Positions 12,640 through 27,666 of a DNA stretch of 64,000 nucleotides are shown here, piece after piece (the first letter of the stretch is position 1; every line of letters begins with the position of its first letter). The notes beneath the pieces are model-generated. The model saw nothing but the letters and a program-made list of their open reading frames with translations. It was not told the origin of the DNA and searched no databases. Made by a program: the position numbers and the translations under genes. The stretch lies in the NCBI GenBank assembly GCA_958295665.1, contig OY282559.1:127323605-127387604 (forward strand), read 5' to 3'. The DNA comes from Tipula vernalis (taxonomy: Eukaryota; Arthropoda; Insecta; Diptera; Tipulidae).

Positions 12640-13365
12640 AGAGCCGAGTAGGCTATTCCTACTTCGAGAGGGGAGGGAGGACTGGATGATGAGTGCAGTT
12701 TTGGAACCAGGAGGTTTAAACTTCTTCACTGATGGTTCAAAATGGGACGGGTAAGTCGGGGCTGGAGTGTTATGCGAGGAACTATGGTTAAATCTCTCCT
12801 TTCATCTCCCCAACTACTGTAGCATTTTTCAAGCTGAAGTAACTGCCATAAAGGAAGTCGTAGACTGGTTGAGGTATTTTGTAATATCAGTTTGTGATAT
12901 TCGCATATAAATGGACAGTCAGGCTGCCAATAAAGCGCTTCAATCACACCTCCTCATGTCGAAAGTAGTCCAGAACTGTCAATCATCTCTTAACGAGATG
13001 GCAGATCAGTTCAACATCCACATTTTACGGGTGCCAGGACATTTCATAAGTACAGGGAATATAAACGCCGATGAACTGGCTCGACGTGGTACAACGGACC
13101 ACTTCTCAGGAAGCAGAAAGGATATTGAAATGACGACGACACTTGCCCTCGTCGGGCACGAAACAGACTAAAGTTTCTAGGGGCACCCTTCTTCAATGGC
13201 CTGACGGACCTCTGTAGGATGGACGTCAGGAGTATCCAGCGCTTTGTTAAAAGCTCAAAATGGTTCCAATGAGTTAGAGGAAACAATTATTAGTGGTATG
13301 GCTACGGACCATTTTTGTGTCTATGCTTGGTCCTAGTGGACCGCCACCCAAACCTAACTTAACCT
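12640..13365 (+). pseudogene. RNase H and 3' end of a different (LOA/I-like) non-LTR element
   Basis: After copy B ends, the sequence carries an RNase H domain (FFTDGSKWDG, IFQAEVTAIKE, MDSQAANKAL, NADELARRGTT) with all four acidic positions recognisable but stops at 12754 and 12908. Immediately afterwards comes a C-terminal tail of the type found in RNase H-bearing elements (DVRSIQRFVKSSKWF), and the 3' UTR ends near CCTAACTTAACC. The Cys-rich segment normally between RNase H and that tail is missing, so there is an internal deletion near 13170. R1-clade ORF2 normally lacks RNase H, so I read this as a second element fused to copy B rather than its true C-terminus. Confidence 0.65.
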
Positions 13366-16300
13366 AGTGGAAAATCAACAAATCTAATGTTTTTTTAATT
13401 TTCAAGTCCGTATTCAACGGTGCAAAAAGTAAATTAAACTCAAAATATAAAATCTGTGAATGTATGAGCGAGAAATTTAAGCTTGTCAATAAAGATACTA
13501 CTTCTACAAAATTTGTGTCTATTGATAAACATGAAACAGAATTTCAGATAGCAAAACTTCTTTGTTAAATTCCGCCTAAATATGTTGCAAAATATGTTGG
13601 CAATCTCGAACCTGTATTAATGGCAAGCATGAACTCAACTCACAATCGTGGCTCTAATCTGGGCCCTCAGATGATAAAGCAACCGTTCTACTTACTCTAC
13701 ATAGATCGATACAAGTTCTAATCGAGCCGTAGGTAACGGTTTCTGTTCAATTAATGTCCATTCATTCGTTATAGTCGAGTTAGTGTGGGATTCGACCTCA
13801 GACTCCAAAACTTCTAAATAAATTTTGATGAACCTTTTTGTAATCGGTTTTCATTGAGATTTCGCTGGTTTTTTATTAATTTTTTGTAATGACAATATCC
13901 TGAACATTTGAAGTCCAATTGGTTCTCAATTTTTACAAGTTTCTGTAGTTATAAGAGAACAATGGAGCTTTATAATCTTTTAAACATCAAAAGTTGAGTC
14001 ATGAAAGCTTTTAAACTTAGAAATATTTTCACATCTAAAATCCAAAATTTTATTCGCCAATCCAGTTCATTTAGGAATAAATTATTGTGTATAGAAGCTT
14101 TACAAATGATTTTATTGATTGTTACAATAAGGCATATTCAAATAGCATTTATTAAAAAAATTAAATATAAATTAAATCATTTTAAGAGAGGCTCATATAA
14201 TCAAGCTTTCAATCTCAACCAAATTTAATAATTTAGAATATAAATTAAAATTTTGTTGCGTGCTTTTCCACATGGCGCAATATATCAATCCGCCTGTTAC
14301 ACGTCATTGTATATAACTACATAAAAGGAATAAACTTTCCTAACCCTCTTTACAAAAAAAATAAAAAATCCTTTAAGATGTTTTAGATTAGAATCGACAT
14401 TCCTAACAATTAAAAAAAAAAAAAAAAAAACAAATATCAATGTATATTATCTAGGCCCCATTAAATCCATCTTTTTTTGCTAAGCTTGTTGAATACCTTT
14501 TATGTTGCTAAATACTGACAGTAACACAAGTAAATGTCGGACGGAAACAAAACACAAAAAAAAAAAATGTAAATCGCTAAACGAATAGCTAAAGTAATCT
14601 AATAAAATAACCTTAATTAAAAGAGAAAAGTTAAATTAAATTTAAAAAAAAAAATAAAACGGAAAAAGGCGAACAGAACAAAATAAAAAGAAGTAACCAA
14701 ACGAAGATGTTTCCCTTTTTTTTTTTTTTTTTGATGTGTTAAATCTTCATCCCCCACCGGATAAAAGCAAAAAAAAAGATGTGCCAATTTAAAAATGTAT
14801 ATCAACTCGGAAGAAATATACGTATGTACACACATTTACACATTCACATTCACACACACAAAAGAAATATAAATACAACGATAATTCGGGGGGTCATGGT
14901 TACATACTTGGATTTTAGTATAAGACAACCACAGAGGAATTAATACGAAAAATATTTTGTTCAAAGCAATTCGATTTTTGTTTGATCTTTTTTTTTTTTT
15001 GTTGGTTTTTCCATTATTATGTCGAGCTTTTTATTTAAATATATAAATTTTTTGCGTTCCGTTTGATGAACTTTTAAATCGAAACCAGTACAAAAACAAA
15101 ATGTTTATGACGTGCTTTTTCTTAGATTTTAGAAAAGAAAATTAATAAGAGCTTCTTGGTTTTTTTTTTGGTGCGTATTTTAAGCAAATCGCTTTTTGGT
15201 ATTTCGTGTATACGTTTTTAACCAAAGCTTTTTTGTTACATATTAAAATCATACTTTGTTATTTTTATGGAAAGAAAATTAAATGAAATTCATTTTCGCT
15301 TATTTAATTTTTTATTTTTTTAATTTAAAATAAAATAAATAACAACGGTATTTTTTATATTTTTATATATTTTTACATTGTGCTTTGGTTTTTTTTTGTG
15401 CACTGCGATGAAGAAAATTTTCTTAAAATGTAACGAATTTAATGTGCTGTGGTTGGAGCGCACTTTAATGCGGTGTATTGTATATGCTAAACTTTGGTAC
15501 TCGTTTTCTTCACGTCCTCGCTATAATTTTGTGTTTCGTTTCTTGTTTGCATAAATTTCAATTTTTTTTTTGTATATTTTCTTCTACATAATTTTCAATT
15601 TAAATATTTTCTTCAACTATGTATGTACCTATATACGCAGGCTAGGTAGCAACTTATTTACTTTATATGTATCGGAGCACCTCTTGTGAATGAAAATAGA
15701 ATTAATAAAAATGGCAAAATTGATATTCCTGCTTATGTACAATTTAAAAATATTATACCTGACTTTTTTTTATTTATTATTATTTTGCTTTTTTTTTTTT
15801 TTTTTTTTTTTTTTTTGGTGAACACAAACAAAATAAGAAATTTATGCGAATGAACTAATTTTCTTTACCCAGGGCAATTCGGAGCATTTTCTTTTTGAAA
15901 ATTTAATTTTATTCGTACTATACACACAGAATCATTTTGCCATCGCATCGAAATGCGAAATGTATATCAAAAACATTTTTTGTTTTAAATGTTGTTTGTA
16001 TCTTAGCTATGTATATTGTACATATACTATATATGCAAAAGTCCCAGAGGTGATTTACAAATATGAATGTTAATTTACGTGAAAGGTAAGGTTGATGTTC
16101 TTTTCTTTTACTCCAGATGTAGCCTAAAATGGTGGTAGCTATTTTTTTTTCGAAGGGCAACCAAAATAAAGTCGCATATTCGTAAATCTTAAATTTTTAA
16201 TTTTATAAATTGATACACAAATTGTCAACCACTTAATGCTTTGGGAATGAGAAATATTGAGTTGTGCTTCCTAACTGCTGAGAAACAATCATCGAATATA

Positions 16301-16430
16301 AACCATATTAAAAAAGCAATAATTTGTCTGCATTAATTAATACGCGGCCCGGCCAACAAACCCTTGGTATAAATAACATAAAAGAAGGATAGAAAAGATT
16401 GATAAATTGTTATTAGCCTCGTTTTTTTAT
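13366..16430. other. Gene-free AT-rich region with poly(A/T) tracts
   Basis: No recognisable coding sequence or RNA gene. There are long T runs near 14710-14731 and 15790-15816 and A runs near 14411-14430. Frames such as 14001-14228 and 15918-16160 have no similarity I recognise and are composition-driven. Confidence 0.6.
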
Positions 16431-16431
16431 T

Positions 16432-16550
16432 AGCTCCGGTAGCAAGCTATCGGGAGCCCATGGGAAATTTCTATTGAATTTCTATTAAGTTTTGCTATTA
16501 TAGACATGTGTCGCTAGTAAATAAAAAACAAATTTTTCCTAACTTTAGCA

Positions 16551-16551
<1 letters not shown>
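16432..16551. repeat. Dispersed repeat, copy 1 (second copy at 31076)
   Basis: A sequence starting TAGCAAGCTATCGGGAGC and running through TTTTGCTATTATAGACATG and TGTCGCTAGTAA recurs with few changes at 31076-31175. This copy runs directly into the first (TA)n tract. The family is unidentified. Confidence 0.75.
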
Positions 16552-16763
<212 letters not shown>

Positions 16764-16860
16764 GTAGGGAAGCACTTGACATAAGGTAGTCTCGAGCTTG
16801 ATCCCATTCGCTAAAAAACAATTGATTAATTATAACACAACAATTAGGATTGCAGACCAG

Positions 16861-17010
16861 TGCCCGAATTCCGGTTCGATGACAAATGACAATGAGAAAT
16901 GATTTGATTTTTTACTTCAACTAGTCGGTTGCATTTTTATTTAGAGTAGGCAAAATCAAAAATAAAGTTATTTCTCATTCTCATTTGTCATTGAACCGGA
17001 ATTCGGGTGC
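16861..17010. repeat. Short palindromic MITE-like repeat
   Basis: Arms of about 40-50 bp (left 16861-16910, right 16971-17010) are inverted copies sharing CCCGAATTCCGG and ATGACAAATGACAATGAGAA-type sequence around a 60-bp loop. A TGACAAATGACAAT core also occurs in the palindrome at 20637. Confidence 0.7.
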
Positions 17011-17859
17011 AGAGCACTATTCTTTTTTCTTCCCGAATTTTTTTAGACTATTTTTTTATTAGTTTTTAGTAAATCGACGTTGTTTAGCAATCGACAAAGT
17101 ACGCTTTGGAAAAATAATACCTAGACAGTCTAAAAAAGTCAGAATATTGCCACAGGGGGCTATTTGTTAATTGAATTCGATATTTTGTATTGGATTCTTA
17201 TTTAAAATGGATCAGTTTCAGTTCTTTGTTATTTATATCAGAACCTTGTACATCGAATACTTCGAATCTTGAGTCGAATACATTATTGTAAAAATTGTGT
17301 ACTCCGCAAACAAGTTCCTGCATGCTTAAAAAACAAACAATGTCTATGTGAAAAATATTTTGCAATAATTTGAAAATCGTTTAGCAACTTTGTACTTTCG
17401 ATAAATTATACACACACATGCACACAATATATTCATAACTCGAAACAACGAATACAATCAACTTTGTTTTTACCGAACACCTATCAGTGGAACGAAACTT
17501 TTAGTGTAACGAATTTAGTTTTGCAACGAATTTTCATCCGCAAAAATGGAAGTTTTATTATAAGGAAATGTCCTGTGTACTAACCAAATGAGTAAGGAAA
17601 GGAGCATTCTTCCATCGAGGCGAATTTTAACTCTAAGATAAAGTTAAATAAATTAAGTTTGGGCGGTCCTGAGTGAGGAAGTAAAATTTGCAAGCCATCC
17701 GACACCAACCTTGGAAATTACCATCACTTGACGTCGTGGAAATCTATCATTGCAAACTTCTGCTAGTGCCTACATTTTGTTTATGTTTGTGACTATCCAA
17801 AAACTAAATCTTATAAAATTTAAAAGTAATGACTACCAGTCAACAAAAATCAGATTAGG

Positions 17860-19420
17860 ATATTATGTTCGATAATTACAGTCTAGTTCAGACATTTTTG
17901 GTTTCTCCGGAATGGGAAATATTTTTTATAAGCCATGTGAAGCCTCGGGAATTCATATATTCGAAGACATTTAATATGAGGTTAAATAAACGGAGTCCAA
18001 AGACAAGCATGAATGATAGAGATTCATCATTATTTGATAAGCTTTCCATTTAGCGGAGAATACTCGGAATGGCAGTCATTCTATGACCTTTATATTCTTG
18101 ACAACACGTCACCAAAAGTTTCAATATCTGAACGGTTTACTGTGGTTTCTGAGCTAACCTTCGGAAACTACTAAATACTTCACATTGTGGGAGGAAGCTG
18201 AGCAACGGGATTCTTGACTTATTATTATGCTACTCAATAAAGTCATGCGATTTACAAAAGACGTGCGATGTAGATTTTCCAACTATTGACGATTTTTTGA
18301 AATTCATATAGGCAAAAAATCAGATGCTTTGGAATCCCATAACTCAGAAAGTAGAAGGACTGGTCCAAATTCTAATGGTAAACTTTTACGATCTTTTACG
18401 AATATCAGAATATTTAACTGATCTCAATATTGACAAAAGTTGAGAGCCATTTTGGGAATTGGATGAGATTCCAGAGCCATCAAAATACACATATTTTCTC
18501 AAATAGAAGAGGATGATGAAGTCTATTTTGTTGTTAATACCACAAGATATGTCAACGGAAGATTCGTTTTGAAGTTGCCGTTTGAGGGACCCAAGCCGAC
18601 CCTAGGAACATCGCTCAATTTAACAATTAACAGATTGCGCGTCAAGGAGAGAAAATTTGTCAAATAACCAAGAATATCAAAAGATATATAAATCGTTCAT
18701 GCAGGAATATAGTATATTGATCTCGGACGTTTGGTGAAAGTTAGTACAGAAAGGGTGACCCAAGATACTTGTGTATTTTTACCACGTCACGGTGTTTTAA
18801 AAGAAAATAGCATTAGCACAAGGTTAATATTAGTATTCGACACACCAGCCAAAACCGGATCGACTGAATGGTTGAATCAACAACACAATCAAGTATCTTC
18901 GAAATAATTTTGCGGTTTCGGGAACATGCCTGTCTCCCGAGTTCAGATATTGTCAAGATGTACATGCAAATTTTATTGAATTCTGAAGATCGGGAAAACT
19001 AATGTACGCACAAAACCTGGTTTCTTATGGTATCGCCTCTGGCCTGTTCTTAGCAATAAGGGTTATAAACGAACTAGCCAAACTAAACCAAAATACATAC
19101 CCGGCAGCCACAACTTTACTTAACGCTAACTGTATGTTGAAGACCTGATGACTAGAACCAACGATTTGATGGAAGCAATAACTGTGAAAGATGATATAAC
19201 TAAAACAATGAAGGCTGTGGGAATGCACTTAAGTGACTGATTCGCTCAAGTGAGCGATGTGGAAAAACGGAAAAAATTGATTGAATTTCAAAACAGTGAA
19301 TTATTCAAAACAATGAACTTAAAAGATTTATTTTTCTTGGGAACAAACGCGCAGGTTAAATTTCTGGGTCATACCAATATCGACCATTGAAAGTTACCAG
19401 AGTTCAACAGTGAGTTATCA
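17860..19420 (+). pseudogene. Heavily decayed BEL/Pao LTR retrotransposon fragment
   Basis: Pieces in all three frames match the order of a BEL element. A gag-type FSGEYSEWQSFYDLY lies at about 18050-18100 and pol-type FWELDEIPEPSK near 18450. A GRFVLKLPFEGPKPTLGTS segment follows at about 18555-18620, then LPRHGVLKEN near 18780. The RT YVDD region is present as YVEDLMT at about 19133, followed by KDDITKTMKAVGMHL. Glu replaces the first catalytic Asp, and stops and deletions are frequent. No LTRs, primer-binding site or polypurine tract were recognised. It lies inside element E1. Confidence 0.7.
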
Positions 19421-19700
19421 TGAAAACTTTACATTTTCATAAATTTAACTCATTGTAATTCTAAATATTATTTACCATCTACATCGAAAGCATCAAAAAG
19501 AGGTAGCATAGCAGTTATACAGTAGAATGAAAGAAGTTAGTTTTATCTACATCCCTTTAATTTAATGTACATAACGAAATACGATACACAAAACTAAAGA
19601 TGCATGAAATTTTAAAGATCATGTTAATGAAGCATATTAGGATTTTGAGTTAGAATTAAAGGGAATCAGTGCTTCCCTTGCTTCCAAAACGCTACGCCCT

Positions 19701-19904
<204 letters not shown>

Positions 19905-20406
19905 CAGTGGCGTTTTCTGGTTTTCGGAGGTAGAGAAGCACTTGACATGCAGTAACTCCAATACAATTCGCTAAAAAATTCTAAGTATCATTCTCATCGT
20001 AAAAACGCAAGCAATTTCCTGCATGCTCAAAAAACAAACCACAAGAATTTTTTTTTGCAATAATATGAAAATCTTTTCGCAACTTTGTACTTTCGATAAA
20101 TCAGGCACACAAAATATTTAAAAAAAAACGAATACAATGGAATCTATTTTTAACGAACTCCAACCAGCTTAACGTAATTTTTAGGATTTCGAATTTAGTT
20201 TCGCAACGAATTTTCATTCGTTAATTCGACAATGACAGTTCTCTTTGCGGTAATGTATTTATTTGAATTGCGTGAAGTTAGCTAAACTAAAACTAATCTG
20301 AGAAATACGAATATTTTTACAAGTTAAAAAAAAATCAATCTAACTAATCTAAAAAAAAACAAGAATCAGCAAAAAAAAATTGATCAGATCGATCTGAGCT
20401 GAGTTA

Positions 20407-20592
20407 GTACTCAGATTAATCAGATTGATTAGGTCAGAAATAAGAAACACAGCATAAATCTATTATATTACATACAGAAGATCAAAAAGAGACAGAGTGC
20501 TAGTTACACAAACACAGTAGAATGATAGAAGTTATTTTTGTTTATGCTGTGTTTCTTATTTCCGATCTAATTGATCTGATCGATCTGAGTAC
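20407..20592. repeat. Inverted repeat, about 52-bp arms, inside E2
   Basis: The left arm 20407-20458 and right arm 20541-20592 are inverted copies (TTTATGCTGTGTTTCTTATT and GATCTGAGTAC motifs) around an 82-bp loop that carries part of the E1/E2 shared block. A self-folding insertion or the ends of a small MITE are both possible. Confidence 0.7.
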
Positions 20593-20636
20593 TAAAAAGC
20601 TAAATAAAAACATAGATCGATCAGGGACTAGATTCT

Positions 20637-20765
20637 GATCATTTGACAAATGACAATTTTTTGTGACTGTACTAAAATGTTAACTGCTTTATATTATCAT
20701 TTCGCAGAAGTTAATATTTTAGTACATATCACAAAAAATTGTCATTTGTCATTTGTCACTTGATC
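20637..20765. repeat. Palindromic MITE-like repeat, about 50-bp arms, inside E2
   Basis: The left arm 20637-20685 and right arm 20710-20765 are inverted copies containing ACAAATGACAATTTTTTGTG and TACTAAAATGTTAAC-type sequence with a loop of about 24 bp. The transcript could form a long hairpin. Confidence 0.75.
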
Positions 20766-21631
20766 TCTACTACAAAAATACATAACGAAATACAATAAAC
20801 AAAACTAATGATGCTTCCCGTTGGAATGTTATTAAATACATATTAAATACCAATTACATAATATTCAATTACATAATTCCCATATGTTTTTTTTCACATA
20901 TAAATACAACACATACAGAATATATCAATATCTCATTCGAAGTTGTGAATTATTACTCGCTCTTATACGTTTTCGTATATTTCCTTTTTCTGATATCTTT
21001 GTACATACGTATTAGGGAACGATCAGGGGTGCGATTATGTATCTCTCGTATTACGAATTACGAGATTCGAGAACTGGAAATAGATTGCCAAATTTTTTTA
21101 AAAATAATCTTTTTAATCATTACGAGTTGTCTGTAGCACTTAAAAAGGTGTACGAGTAGAACAAACAGTAGAACAACAAGTCGCAATTACGAGAACTCGT
21201 AATGTCTTGCACATGATCGCGTTTTGTCGCAATAACTCGTAACTCGAAACTCGTAATGCTTACATAATCGCAACCCAGATGGTTAAAGAATGTAAAGCAA
21301 TCGAGAAAACCAGTAAATAGAAACTATGTGATTTCGATGCAGTGTAATATTTCATAGAGAAATAATCAAATATTATTGTAGTTCCCTTGTGGAATTTTAT
21401 TTTATTTTAGGCTTTAATATAGATAGAATATGAATTTATTTGCTATTATTATTTTAAATTATTATTTTAAATTTATAGCGGAGAAATAGATTTTTTTTAT
21501 AGACAACGATTTTGTTCGTTGAAGAGACAGTGCGAAAATTTTAAAGATCATGTTAAATAAGCATATTAGCATTTTGAGTTAGAATTAAAGGGAGTCAGTG
21601 CTTCCCTTGCTTCCAAAGACGCTACACCAGC

Positions 21632-21855
<224 letters not shown>

Positions 21856-21889
21856 CGGAGTGAAGTTTCTAACGTTAATTTAAAGTGTA

Positions 21890-23309
21890 ATTGCCACTAA
21901 AAATAGTGTAAGAAATAAGTGGTAGAAAAAGTGTTAAAAAAATTTACTAACGTCAAAAAATGTAGCTACACAAAAAAGCGTTAAATGAGAAATTAAAAAA
22001 ACTATTTTCTCGTATTTCGATTTAAAATTAATAATGCAAAAAGTTTATACAAAATTGCCAATACTAACCAAATTTGGAATTAATCAAAATGATATATAGT
22101 ATATCAATTAATTAAATAAACCATTAAAAAGTTTTGAATACTAAAATGATTTGGAGGCGGTACTACACTAAGTCAAATAATAAAAATCTCATAGATGTGC
22201 TCATGTACTGACTATATACAACGGATCGGGAATATAATGAGCTGGCAGGGAGTCCATATGCCATTCACTTATGATGGGTTGGGCTCGAATGACAAATTTT
22301 CATAAATTAAGAAATTTGCCCAAAAATGATTTGAAAGCGGTACTACACTAAGTGAATTAATATTGGCTATTACCGTTTTCAGTTTTAATTTGTTGCTTTA
22401 CATTTAAATAAATATTATTGTATCTGGTAAAATAAAGGCTGCTACTAAAGATTGATTTACTAAAAAATGAAATTTTTTGTTAATTGACTTAGTGTAATAG
22501 TACCGCTTTCAAATCATTTTGGGCAAATTTCTTAATTTTTGAAAATTTGTCATTCGAGCCCAACCCATCATAAGTGAATGGCATATGCACTCCTAGCCAG
22601 CTCATTATATTCCCGATCCGTTGTATATAGTGGGTACATGAGCACATCTCTGAGATTTTTGTTAATTGACTTAGTGTAGTACCGCTTTCAAATCATTTTT
22701 GGGCAAATTTCTTAATTTTTGAAAATTTGTCATTCGAGCTCAACCCATCATAAGTGAATGGCAGATGCACTCCTTGCTAGCTCATTATATTCCCGATTCG
22801 TTGTATATAGTCAGTACATGAGCACATCTATGAGATTTTTGTTATTTGACTTAGTGTAGTACCGCCTCCAAATCAGTTTGGGAAAATTAATTCTCCTTTG
22901 AAAATTTGTCCTTCGAGCCCAACTTATCATTCGAGCCCAACCCATCATATTCTAACCAGCTTATTATATTCTCAGTCTGTGGAATATAGCCCCTACATAA
23001 GCATATCTATTAAATTTGTGTTATTTGATTTAATGCGGCACTTTCGCCCTCATTTTAGTATTCAAAACCTTTTAATGGTTTATTTAATTAATTGATATAC
23101 TATATAACGTTTTGATTAATTCCAAATTTGGTTAGTATTGGCAATTTTGTATAAACTTTTTGCATTATTAATTTTAAATCGAAATACGAGAAAATAGTTT
23201 TTTTAATTTCTCATTTAACGCTTTTTTGTGTAGCTACATTTTTTAACGTTAGTAACTTTTTTTAACACTTTTTCTACCACTTATTTCTTACACTATTTTT
23301 AGTGGCAAT
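21890..23309. mobile_element. Foldback-like element with 180-bp iterons
   Basis: The outer arms of about 258 bp (21890-22148 and 23051-23309) are nearly identical inverted repeats, both starting ATTGCCACTAAAAATAGTG. Inside, a unit of about 180 bp beginning GACTTAGTGTAGTACCGC is present once in inverse orientation on the left (22174 to 22354). It occurs three times in direct tandem on the right, with starts at 22486, 22668, 22848 and the next boundary at 23028 (spacings 182, 180 and 180). The third right-hand unit is degenerate. A unique core of about 130 bp (22355-22485) separates the two sides. There is no coding capacity. Long inverted repeats built of tandem units are the hallmark of Foldback-type elements. 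(TA)n flanks both sides, so a target duplication cannot be read. Confidence 0.8.
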
Positions 23310-25700
<2,391 letters not shown>

Positions 25701-25798
25701 TTATACAACTGAACGGATTTTAAGTTTTAGATTTGGGTCCTCTGTCCTCTGTCTTCTTCACCGCAAAGTGCCCTTGCTCGTGATACATCTTAATTATT

Positions 25799-26380
25799 TC
25801 ACCTTGCATTCTCCTTGGGACGACCATTAAACAAAAAATCATTGTTAGTAAAGTATTCTTCATACATACTTAGTTTAAGAAGTTGAAAAATTGGTTTAGG
25901 ATCTGGGCCTTCTTTTTGTGATGCTTTAATTCGAGGTGTGACGGCATCAACAATGGGTAGAACAATTGGTTGTCTGCTAAGCGCATCCATGCTAGGGCGA
26001 TGCTCTAACCTAAAGTTAAATTCTTCCATTAAATTAGCCCATCCTGCTATTCTCGAACTAAGTTCATTCCGCTCCATTGTTCCCTTGAACGCTGCGCAAT
26101 CAGTAATAATTTTGTAGTTTTTTCAATGCAGCTACAATTACAAGTACTTCCAGCTCTTAGCTGCTGTAGTTTTCCTAGCTCTTCGAAGTTTTATTGCTAT
26201 AGAAAAATATTGGGTGCATACTGCCATCTTCGTCAGATCTTTGCAGCAATATGGCACCAACTCCACACTTGCTAGCATCAATATGCAGTTCGATCTCGGC
26301 CAAAATAGATTTTATCTTTGGAATGCCATCTTTTCCTCCATCCCAAATTGAAATTCGACGTCTTTCCTTAGCATATCCGT
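25799..26380 (-). pseudogene. Gypsy RNase H region
   Basis: This minus-strand segment contains the tail of RNase H (LSSRIAGWANLMEEFNFRLE, HRPSMDALSRQP), typical of the end of the Ty3/Gypsy RNase H domain just before the linker to integrase. The upstream part (to 26380) is readable only with stops. It follows the RT directly. Confidence 0.6.
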
Positions 26381-27134
26381 CAATGGTCTATAGCTATAGT
26401 TGCGTAATTCTCCACAAAATCTCTAAAATAGCTTGATAGACCTAGAAATTGTTGAATTTTCTTCACCGTGTTCGGCTCGGGAAATTTACTAATTGAAATT
26501 GTTTTTTGCGTTGATGGTTTGATCTGCCTGCTTTCTACTTCATATCCTAAATACTCAATTTTCAATCTTTCCATAGCTTCTGTTATAGTTTTTGGATAGT
26601 ATCAACAAGTCATCTATGTAGATACGACACAATTCATGAAACATCCTGTTTATGAATCGCATAGATGCCGATGGACTGTTGCATAAACCGAAGGGTGCTC
26701 TCAGAAACTCATACTGCCCGAGCGGTGTTATAAACGATGTATATTTAACCGAATCATTGGCTATAGGCACGTGGAAAAATATGTTCCGAAACGTCTCCCA
26801 ACTGGTCTATTTGATGCTCGATAAGCAGCAGTGGAAATTTATCTCGTACCACGATGCTATTCAGCCTTCGATAGTCTACACAAAGACGTTTTGAATCATA
26901 TTTTTAGTTCACCAAATCTATGGGACCCGTATACACAAATTGGCTGTGTATTATCACCCCTTCATTCAGCCATTCATCTATTTCATGTTTAACAATCTCC
27001 GTTTCGAGTGGTGAGAGCCGTCACGGTTTCTCAATATGCATTTTTATGTTTGGATTTTGCGTTCTCTTCTCTGGATTGTAGTTTACTTCCAATAATCGAA
27101 TGCTATCTGCCACATCAAAGCAATTCTCAATATG
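26380..27134 (-). pseudogene. Gypsy reverse transcriptase
   Basis: Minus-strand frames show the N-terminal RLSPLETEIVKHEIDEWLNE segment (about 27030-26970), YTSFITPLGQYEFLRAPFGL, the catalytic YIDDLLILS, then KIEYLGYEVESRQIKPS and FLGLSSYFRDFVENYATIA. The two aspartates of the YIDD box survive. Frame changes and stops are present. The 5' side is cut by the Jockey insertion at 27134/27135, and the protease part reappears beyond 30301. Confidence 0.75.
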
Positions 27135-27661
27135 AGGGTTAAAATAGAACGGCTAAAGAAAAACACGAGGGTAATACCTCAATACAAAAAATGACAAGGT
27201 TTCAAACACACGCAAAAGTATTGCAGACGGGAGCCAATATGCATAAAATGTGCTGGAAAACACAACGCGAAAGAGTGTACAGAAAGTAGAAACACCCCTG
27301 CAAAGTATATAAACTGTACGGGGCATCATCCTGCAAATTATAGAGGCGATGAAGTAGCCAAAGAACTTCGAAGACTAAGAAACAAAAAGCATCAGATTCC
27401 TCAAAATCCTAAGGTTACCAGAGAGAAACCAACTAAAACCCAAACGGAACCAAAACCACCAGGTATAGGTACAGAGCGGAAAAGTTATTCACAAATTGTA
27501 CAGCAATCATCTAATGCTATGAATGATAACCCCCTTGAAAGGATATGTTGAAGCATAGAAGCCATAAATATACGGCTAGCAAAGCAAGAACGTGGTCTAG
27601 AAGCTTTATGTAAGCATCTAGATATGCATCAAACCATGAACGAGGCAACAGCTCTCATATA
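27135..27661 (+). pseudogene. Jockey copy D ORF1 C-terminal part (zinc knuckles)
   Basis: This segment contains a decayed first knuckle (QGFKHTQKYC), then CIKCAGKHNAKEC and a third (INCTGHHPANYRG) with one Cys lost, followed by a polar tail. Stops interrupt it at about 27180 and 27549. It ends at TAA just before the ORF2 ATG at 27667. In the family this is the RNA-binding gag-like protein. Confidence 0.7.
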
Positions 27662-27666
27662 ATAAA

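Larger units (their letters stand above)
19905..21631. mobile_element. hAT-like element E2 bounded by (TA)n tracts
   Basis: The left terminus at about 19904 reads CAGTGGCGTTTTCTGG followed by GGAGGTAGAGAAGCACTTGA. The right terminus, inverted, reads CTGGTGTAGCGTCTTTGGAA then GCAAGGGAAGCACTGACTCC. These form roughly 40-bp imperfect terminal inverted repeats over 1.7 kb. The CAGTGGCG start fits hAT-type ends. The interior has no transposase, shares blocks with E1, and holds two palindromic inserts. An 8-bp target duplication cannot be read because TA repeats flank both ends. Confidence 0.5.

Noticed and set aside
14001..14228. 75-codon frame in AT-rich DNA
   Set aside because: Lys/Ile/Asn-rich composition expected from AT-rich sequence, with no motif and no supporting context.
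22147..23050. Reading the 180-bp iterons as a centromeric-type satellite
   Set aside because: Only four units are present, and they are bounded by inverted arms, so a foldback-type element explains them better.
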